Origin: Asparagopsis taxiformis
Taxonomy: Eukaryota; Rhodophyta; Florideophyceae; Bonnemaisoniales; Bonnemaisoniaceae
Direction of reading: 5' to 3'
Assembly: GCA_030407315.1 (NCBI GenBank)
Contig: JALQPE010000049.1
Location: 1-64,000 of the forward strand
Length of the DNA: 64,000 nucleotides
Shown here: positions 56,619-64,000 of the stretch, in pieces
Layout: every line of letters begins with the position of its first letter
How positions within the stretch are numbered: position 1 is the first letter of the stretch
The notes under the pieces: generated by a model
The model's database searches: none
What the model was told of the DNA's origin: nothing
The model's input: the letters and a program-made list of their open reading frames with translations, nothing else
Made by a program: the position numbers and the translations under genes

Positions 56619-59600
56619 CTAGCCGTCGGAAAATTGTTCTTCGTCTTCGTCCTCATCATATTCAGGATCTCCCGGCAGAATAGGCGTTATCGGCAACCGT
56701 GGAGTTGAATAGCTCAAGATGAATTCTTCACCCGGTGTGAGGGTTCTCTTCTTGGGAGCTTCTGTCGTCTTCATCCGCATGATTCCGAGCTGCCCTGTCT
56801 TCGGCCTACGATCTTTCTTGACCGGGATGGGAACAACTGTCTTGTGGCGAACATTGACAGGTGCCGGTTGACTTTGCCTGGCAGACCGGCGCGGAGCATT
56901 GGCGATTACTTCTTCTTCGAATCCCAACCGCCTGATGAAACCAAACGAAACATTGTCGGGAATCGGATACGACGCATTCCTGAAATACGTGTGATACCTC
57001 GTTGTCGTGTGTGACACAACTCTGTCGACATGCCCTGCCCCGGCATGTTGTACATGGCCGTGACCGATGAAGACTGAACGTGGCGGAACGATTACCTTCT
57101 TCAGCTTCATCGTCTTGGCGTACATATCTAATTCCAGCGCTTTGGAAAAGACGTACTTGTGGGACCCTGGACACACCCAGATAGGGAATGGGTCATCTCC
57201 GTTGGCAATAACAAAGTAACCCGGAAGTTGATCTTTGCGGTCGCGAGGAGGAACAGGGAAATCATTGTGTGGGACCTGCCGAGGACACCCCTTTCCCGTT
57301 ATCAAAAACCGTCCCCCAGATGCCGGCATGACAAGTTTTTCTCCCGGTAAACCGCACTCCTCCAGCCCTATCAGCCGGACAAGGATTCCCAACCACACAT
57401 CCAGCAGGGCTCGCCGCGTCACAAACTTGAACCGGTCGATATGCGTCTCATCGTTCTCGGCATAGTCAACCAGGCAGTGGCGCGTAGACGTGAAGCGAGC
57501 CCTCCCCTCATTCCGGTTCTTCTCATCTGTTTCATCGTCCCCCGTATTGACAATGGGACTCCACAGCTGCCGGTTCCCAGGGTCCTTGTGCACCTGCTCC
57601 CCCTCCCATGTTCCCAAGAAGTACCGAAACAATTCCTGGTTAGGAATTTCTTCCATGAGACCCAAGTCAAATGGGAACTTGTCCGACGCATCGAGGTAGC
57701 TTACATCCGCGAAATTGTGCATCACCGTATACCCTCGCTCGTTGATTTCCGTTCGGCAATTGTGGAAGTACGCCATACCAGTGCCGGCCTCATACGAATC
57801 CTTCCAGCTTGTAGACATTCGCGCAACCTGAGCGAAGTCCAGCCTCGAGGGTAGAAACGTCGATGTAGGCTCACACATCGCCTTGGCAGCCATCTTCCAC
57901 GCTGCGAAAAACATCGGATAGATGGTGTCGATCTCGAAAACAAGATGACGAGCCCGATGTTGTTCCGGAATATGCAGCCCCTCAAACACAGGGTCCATCG
58001 CCACTTGCTTCAAATACCTCACCTCTCTGCCCTCCTCATCGATTTCCACACTCTCCAATAACAACCTGAGCTCAATCGGGGGCAGACAGCCAACCCTCAC
58101 CGATGCGATGACGTCCGCGGGACGCTGCGCCAGATGATGCCCTTCGGCTCGGTCTTTGACTTCGAAATCGTCAGGAAGAGATGGCATACGGTCGTCGAAC
58201 AGGAGGTCGTGTTCAGAAGGAGAGTCACGAACGATGTAACCGTCTTCATCGACTTCGACTCCTTCCGGAACAGTGAGTGTAATTGTCACTTCGCGGACCC
58301 CCTTGCTTTCGACTTGGCCCACGTCTGCACCCTGTTTGTCTTCCTCGTCCGAAGCGGTATGGACAGATTCTTGGTTGGAGGGAGTCGCACCAGCACGTTG
58401 GTTATCTTGGGGGACAATCTCAACGGCAGAATCGGGGGAACGGGCGGAGTCTTCGTCACCCTCATCACCGGAAGCAGTGGCTTGTTGTTGATCGGTGGGT
58501 TTATCAACAACGGCCTGCTCTTCTTCCCCGGCGGATTGTTGTACCACAACCGGCTCTTCTTCCTCGAGGCGTGTGCTCCCCGTCGAGCGAAGTCGCTGTG
58601 AACGGCGGCGGATGCCATGCGAAGCAGGCTCATGTTCGACATTCCGCTGCTTCTTGTGAGTGAGTCTCACATTGGCAGCAGAAGGGCGGCGTTTGCGTCG
58701 AGCCTTAGTCTTCTTCTTCAATGTCGGATTGAAAAACTCTTTCAAGTTCGTTTCCAAATCCTGTAAACGCGTGGTTCTCCGTCGCATTCGAACCTCACTG
58801 CTCCGGTCGTCCCCTCTATACATTGCAATGGCATTGGTGAGATGCCATTGCAACTCCTTCGGCTGCTTAACCGACCCAATTGCCATCTCTGTGCTCAGAA
58901 ATGACTTGCGCATAATACTCTTTGGGCGCCCATACGCAGCGTACAGAGAATTTGCTATTGCAGTCACGCGACGGACGTATGTATAGAAGTCGTTCACGTC
59001 AAAGCGTCCATCCGGACGTCCACCATGAGCAGGGTTCAAGTACTCCGAAAGACCACGCAAGACGAAGACAAAGTTTTCTTCCAGCAACTCGCGCACTATC
59101 TTGTGGTCCAGGTGCGTTATCCCAATCTCGTTGCGGCGCTCGGAATTGTTCAGCTCACGCAACACTTCGTCGAGAACAGGATGCTTCAGCGTTGCTATAG
59201 CCAAACGCGTCCACCGCCGGGCCGTGTTCGTTGAATTCATCATCCCCATGAACTGCGCCTCGAACAATGTTCGGATGACATCAGACTCACGCAAGTCGCC
59301 AGCGTTTTCCACGTTATTTGCAACAGCAATCGTACGGATGAACTGCTGGATGGACGACAAGATTCGAACCAGGGAGCGCTCCGTCAGTTGCGTCCCAGTC
59401 GTATGGTTCGACTCTGCACTCTTGTGGATGATCTCATGAGGCTGAAGATCACTGTCGTCCTTGCGGCGAAGGTAGTACACATCCAGAGGCTGAGTAACCC
59501 AGCGCAAGCGGTTTGCGTCCTGTGGCAGCTTGGTTCTGTGCATACGGGTGAGGCGCGTGAAGTCATCGGCAATGCTATGCATAGCATTGAGACGATGCAG

Positions 59601-60574
59601 TCCGTCGATCACGGTCACGTTCGCATTGGCATGGAATTTGCCATTCTGGAACAGACGCGTGTCGGCGGGCAGATGCGTGTTCTGCGACCTCAGCACCGTC
59701 ACAGTGATACGCGAAGAGCTCACATACCCCACAGCCAACATATTGTTGCGCAGGTCCTCCACGTGGTCTTCTTTCACATCCCGAAGGGTCACGGCCGGTT
59801 CCACTAGCTGCCTCACCAGCACAGTCGCTCCTTCTCCGACGTAATCCGACGTCACAAACTTGGGCACCGTAATTTGCGTCCCCTGCTGCTCACGAATGCT
59901 TTCCGCCACCTCCGGTTCGTCGTCCACCTCGGTTACGTCCTGCGTAGTAGCTTCGGTGACGTTGGAGCGAGCAGGGTGCTTCGTGCCTCCACTGGAGGTC
60001 TTGCAGAGCGAGCAGGGCGCTTCGTGCCTCCCGAAACCGGGACGGAGCGTGCTGGATGCTTCGTACCCCCCGAACCAGTGATTTCGCCTGCCGGACCGGT
60101 ACTGGGCATCCGTCCCGAGCTGGCCTGGTTCGTCGCTGCGTTGAAGTTTGACGCTGCAGCAGGGGTACGAATGTCGCTAGGGCCATCCTCCGCAGCGGGG
60201 CGCATCATCCGAGTATCCCAAGGGTAAAACGCCGCGGCGTATGCTCCACCCATCGTCTCCGGCGGTCCCTCGGCGCCATCAAACATGTACGGGAACGGGA
60301 GGTCCTTGAACTTGTCCTTAGTCGCAATGTTGCGCACGACGATATAGTCGGCCTCGTCGGTTTCCGGCAGCTTGTGGTTGTGCAGCGTGCGCGGAAGGCC
60401 CACATCGCCACCAGCAGTGCTCACCGAAGCCGTCCCAATATGCACAGCCGCACCGTCCACGTCCGCAAACAAGTCGACATCGACGCCGCGCTTGAGTCCG
60501 CGCGACTCCGCTGACGCGCTCACTTGATCGCCGCAAACCGTTGAAAACAAACTGCTGAAATGCGTATCCGCCAT
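56619..60574 (-). CDS. ParB-like / 2OG-Fe(II) dioxygenase fusion, about 1300 aa
   Basis: The main frame runs uninterrupted for 1102 codons to the stop at 56619. Upstream, the frame starting at the ATG at 60574 (MADTHFSSLFSTVCGD) ends at 59933, but the repeat GGTKHPARS, found twice in that frame, occurs a third time in the main frame near 59985. So the two belong to one gene with a -1 step between about 60025 and 59985. Numbering from 59927: residues 20-120 resemble a ParB/sulfiredoxin-like domain (VTVIDGLHRLNAMHS at 105-119). A helical region follows to about 400, then a basic patch (KKKTKARRKRRPS) and an acidic linker. The C-terminal dioxygenase has VPHNDF (H887-x-D889), VPPRSVFIGHGHVQHAG (distal His about 961) and TRYHTYF (Arg about 977). 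Dioxygenases of this fold hydroxylate nucleic acid bases, proteins or small molecules. A ParB-like partner and basic linker make DNA the likeliest target, but that is inference. The tail is very acidic. Confidence 0.75.
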
Positions 60575-62509
60575 GGTTGTTGAGTTGGAAAGGAAAAGAG
60601 ATGGTTGACGTTGACGTATTCGAGTGATGTGGATGGTATGTTTCACGTTGCGTTGAAGAATGGTCGTGAACGCCAATCGCTGGAAATAATAACACAATAC
60701 AACCGAAATTTTGTTAGGTACACACCTATCGTGACCGCTGGAATGCAAGACAGGCAATCGAGATGTGAGTGTCCGTTCGGAACGGGCCCGAGTCGGGCTC
60801 TCGAAACCTGACGAGGTGGCGTGAAGCAGGCAGTGTCCTTGATGTGTAATGTGTTAAAATTACAGCTGTCAAGCTAGGCGGCTTTTGGGGCGGCTGCGAG
60901 CACCCCTTTATCCGGGGAACACCCTGATTTGAGTTAAAATTTGGGCTATTCTCAAAAACATGCACATGTGAACATGTTTTTGAGATGGGGGTGTGCCGTA
61001 CGGCACAATCGACCCGCCCAAATCGTTGATTTTTGCAAGATTTTTTGTGCCCGAAATTTTAGAATTTCTGGGCTGGCCAGCAGTGCATCTGAGCTGGACA
61101 TCCACCGGACGTCCATTTCAGGTTGGTCGTGTGCTGCCTACATCCACGCATTGCAGCAACTAAGCAGGCGGGTTCACTACTAATATAAAGTGCACGGAAT
61201 ATGAGTAACGTGATGGGTGAGTAGTGTTTGTGTTGAGGGAGTAAGGCGGACCATGATGAAACACGGAAGAAGATTTCTCCCTAGCATAACTTAGGCTTGA
61301 AGCCTGGAATCGACCCATCTTTCGGCGCCATTTAGCCTCACAGTTAGTGCTTACAGAAGCCAGTGATGACCCCGCTCGGGGCGGCGGCCGGTGCCTGGGG
61401 CCGTTGTGGCCAAATTAGACACCCTGATTTGAATTAAAATTTGGGCTATTCTCAAAAACATGCACATGTGAACATGTTTTGAGAGGGGGTGTGCCGTACG
61501 GCACAATCGACCCGCCCAAATCGTTGATTTTTTACAATTTTTTGTGCCCGAAATTTTAGAATTTCTGGGCTGGCCAGCAGTGCAATCGAGCTGGACATCC
61601 ACCGGACGTCCATTTCAGGTTGGTCGTGAGAGAGTGGGGTGGGACCATGATGGAACAAGGACCAAGACCTGTCCCTGGCGTATTGAGCCTGAAATCGACC
61701 CTTCGTCAGGCGCCATTTAGCCTTACAGTTAGTGCTTACAGAAGCCAGTGACAACCCACTCGGGGCGGCGGCCGGTGCCTGGGGCCGTTGTGGCCAAATT
61801 AGACACCTGATTTGAATTAAAATTTGGGCTATTCTCAAAAACATGCACATGTGAACATGTTTTTGAGATGGGGGTGTGCCGTACGGCACAATCGACCGCC
61901 CAAATCAAGGTTTTTTACAATATTTTTGCTGCCCGAAATTCTACAATTTCTGGGCTGGCCAGTAATGCATTAGCTATCTGCTCTAAACCGATTCTAACAA
62001 GCAGAAAGAATCCTCTCCTTCATGACGATGCTCTCGAATTGAGTGCAATGCAACGGACTCCCTCCAGGAGAACGACAAAGCATCGTCTTTTGCAAGGCAT
62101 TTCCGTACGAAAAATAATCGAAAAACATATTTGACTTTAACCTAACAGCTATCGCGAGCACCGTACTCAGCTATATTTCCTCTGTAATTTCCTTCCTCCA
62201 ACCAATCAATAGCCGCTTGGTCACAGGCTTAAAAGCCTTCCACTATCTGTCCTATCCATCGAAGACCCTCGGAGGGTTCGATCCAGGCCTTGATCACCCA
62301 TGATGGGTGTGCAACCCGAGAAAATGAAAATGGAACATATTGCGACAGGGACGAGATATCATTCAATGAAAGAGAAGTTCTCTTTCGTTTACTTTTTTCT
62401 AACAAGATTCTAAACGTCTACAAACCCTATGTCGTCCGTCCGTTTTCATCCCGGAGAGATGTGGATGTGAGGTAAGACGCAGTGGTGATGTTGTGTTGAT
62501 TCCCACAGA

Positions 62510-62830
62510 CGGAGGTGGAGGAGGTGGCTACGGAGGAAGCCTGGAGAACTTCTCCGGTACTGACATCTCACATGTTGAGAACATGTGAGATGTCAGTACC
62601 CATGGATGAGAAGAAACACATGTTCAGGTCCGGTTCGGATATTCTTTCCATTAACGGAGGCGGAGGAGGCTATGGTGGAAGCCTGGAGAACATGTGAGAT
62701 GTCAGTACCCATGGATGAGAAGAAAAGCATGTTGAGGTGCGGTTCGGATATTCGATCCATTAACGGAGGTGGTGGAGGAGGCTATGGTGGAAGCCTGGAG
62801 AAGAATAGAGTAGTCCTATACCCATGGATC
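62510..62830. repeat. About 109-bp minisatellite, right arm
   Basis: Partner of 1560-1960. Units begin with ACATGTGAGATGTCAGTACC at 62581 and 62690, 109 bp apart. A perfect palindrome (GGTACTGACATCTCACATGTT, GAG and the complement; about 62560-62605) sits at its left edge and is absent from the left arm. Confidence 0.85.
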
Positions 62831-63628
62831 ACAAGAAGACGTTGTTGGGCTCCTTTTCGAAGCCCATTCGTCTCTTGAATAAATTTAGCACCCAAATCAT
62901 ATACGATTGCCGAGTTGACACCCCGTATGTCTCGTTGGTAGAAATAGCAGGGGTTCCACCACTCAGCTGGCGGGAAGTAGTTACTGATTATATGAGATAT
63001 GGCTTAGCTCCCGCCAAAACCGATAGCTCTGGGCTCAGGTTCTCCAAATGTGGTTATACGAATGTGTTCTGACAATGCTAGAAGACGAATATCTGCATCC
63101 TGATTTGAATTAAAATTTGGGCTATTCTCAAAAACATGCACATGTGAACATGTTTTTGAGATGGGGGTGTGCCGTACGGCACAATCGACCGCCGAAATCG
63201 ATGTTTTTTGCAATATTTTTTCTGCCCGAAATTGTAGAATTTCTGGTCTGGCCAGCAATGCATCTGAGCTGGACATCCCCATGTCCAGTGGCCGTCCGGA
63301 TGTCGCTCACCTGGTAAGCGTGATGCACCTGTGACAACCTATGTGACTGCAGTCACAGCCGCCATGGCGGCCGTGCAGTACAACACTCAAAGACAGGGAA
63401 TCACAATCTTTTTAAAATTTTTCTCTACCACGTATCCGTCACAACTTATTACCTACACCGGTTACGGGTTTCAAGACCTTTCCAGTGCTGTGTACCCGTA
63501 TACTCTGTTCCGTTCGATATCAACCAGTGTTCCTCACGAAAGAGTGCAAACGTCACGAGATACGTCGTCAAATTTGACTGTCTCGCCGAGCGGTCGCCAT
63601 CCTGTACCGAATTTCCACTCATTCCATT

Positions 63629-64000
63629 ATGACGAATAAGCGCAGGCGCAACAGCAATCCGATCGTTGACGACGCAACCGTGCCAATTCTGCGCGAACCC
63701 GCTAGCCCTTGGGAGGATTCTAGTGACATGGGTACACGTCGAAACGTAGGTCGCGCCGCCCGCGAAACTACTCTCGCTGGCAAAGACTTCCTCCGCCTCT
63801 TGCTGGATTTATTCGCCCACTCAAGTTTCGCAGACTTGACGGACAAGCCGGGAGGTTTCACATACGCGGACCTTGGCGCTTGGGTTGCGCAGGGCACGGA
63901 AGAACAATTTGCGGCGCTGCAAGGTCGACTCAGCATGGCCTTCAGCGGTCGTTCGAAGAATGCTGGAGTCGAGGCGGATGTTGCCGAAATCGTCATGGCA
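63629..64000 (+). CDS. Arm-borne gene, right copy, open frame, cut by window end
   Basis: The frame starts at the ATG at 63629 (MTNKRRRNSNPIVDDATVP) and is open to the end of the window. It reads through MGTRRNVGRAARETTLAG at 63728 with no break, unlike the left copy. The protein should be about 240 residues, judging from the left copy. The basic N-terminus may be a nuclear signal. No family recognised. It reads outward from the element, so its promoter must lie within the arm (63320-63628). Confidence 0.7.
   Translation, partial: MTNKRRRNSNPIVDDATVPILREPASPWEDSSDMGTRRNVGRAARETTLAGKDFLRLLLDLFAHSSFADLTDKPGGFTYADLGAWVAQGTEEQFAALQGRLSMAFSGRSKNAGVEADVAEIVMA

Larger units (their letters stand above)
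60850..64000. repeat. Right arm of outermost inverted repeat (pair A)
   Basis: Inverted copy of 1-2630, running past the end of the window. Compared with the left arm it has two extra palindromic modules (60935-61800) and palindromic insertions at 62558-62605 and 63342-63372. Confidence 0.85.

Noticed and set aside
1..64000. tRNA, rRNA or other structured RNA genes
   Set aside because: The many hairpins are simple palindromes; I found no cloverleaf with conserved tRNA boxes and no rRNA-like sequence by eye.

Overview
The window is nuclear DNA of a eukaryote, dominated by transposable elements. The strongest clue is a broken copy of PWP2, a nucleolar U3 processome protein found only in eukaryotes. 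Other clues are Plavaka/CMC-like DNA transposases, a SET domain, and long coding regions with few or no introns. A decayed ArgJ fragment of plant/cyanobacterial character hints at an alga (a red alga is my best but weak guess). A fungus or oomycete is not excluded. No rRNA, tRNA, reverse transcriptase or integrase was recognised.

The layout is a set of nested long inverted repeats. Outermost is pair A (about 1-2630 against 60850-64000 and beyond), whose arms carry one gene. Just inside it lie gene X (2794-5078, +), a convergent 1012-aa Plavaka-like transposase (5156-8194, -) and, at the far end, a very large ParB-like/2-oxoglutarate dioxygenase gene (56619-60574, -). Between them sit three further inverted-repeat structures: a foldback-like element (8280-16825) around decayed host genes including UPF0126; a second foldback-like unit (16845-24110); and a 31-kb element (24110-55690). 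The last carries its own CMC-like transposase (41071-44970), a convergent unknown gene (49333-51030), a DPPY DNA methyltransferase fused to a SET domain (37479-40167), a decayed second dioxygenase (32948-35120) and captured pieces of ArgJ and PWP2.

Two themes stand out. First, the two transposase-bearing elements both carry enzymes that could modify DNA or chromatin: a DNA aminomethyltransferase, a SET methyltransferase and 2OG-Fe dioxygenases. This suggests elements that carry their own epigenetic toolkit. Second, perfect palindromes occur at every scale, from 12 bp to over 700 bp. Where two copies of the same sequence can be compared (44.3 against 52.1 kb; left against right arm of pair A), one copy has perfect palindromes exactly where the other has plain sequence. 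That points to an active process that makes local inverted duplications.

Many reading frames are broken by single-base steps, most in the -1 sense. Comparison of the two arms of pair A proves one of these to be a one-base deletion. The others may be decay, assembly errors or, less likely, programmed frameshifting. Joined genes below are described only as regions.
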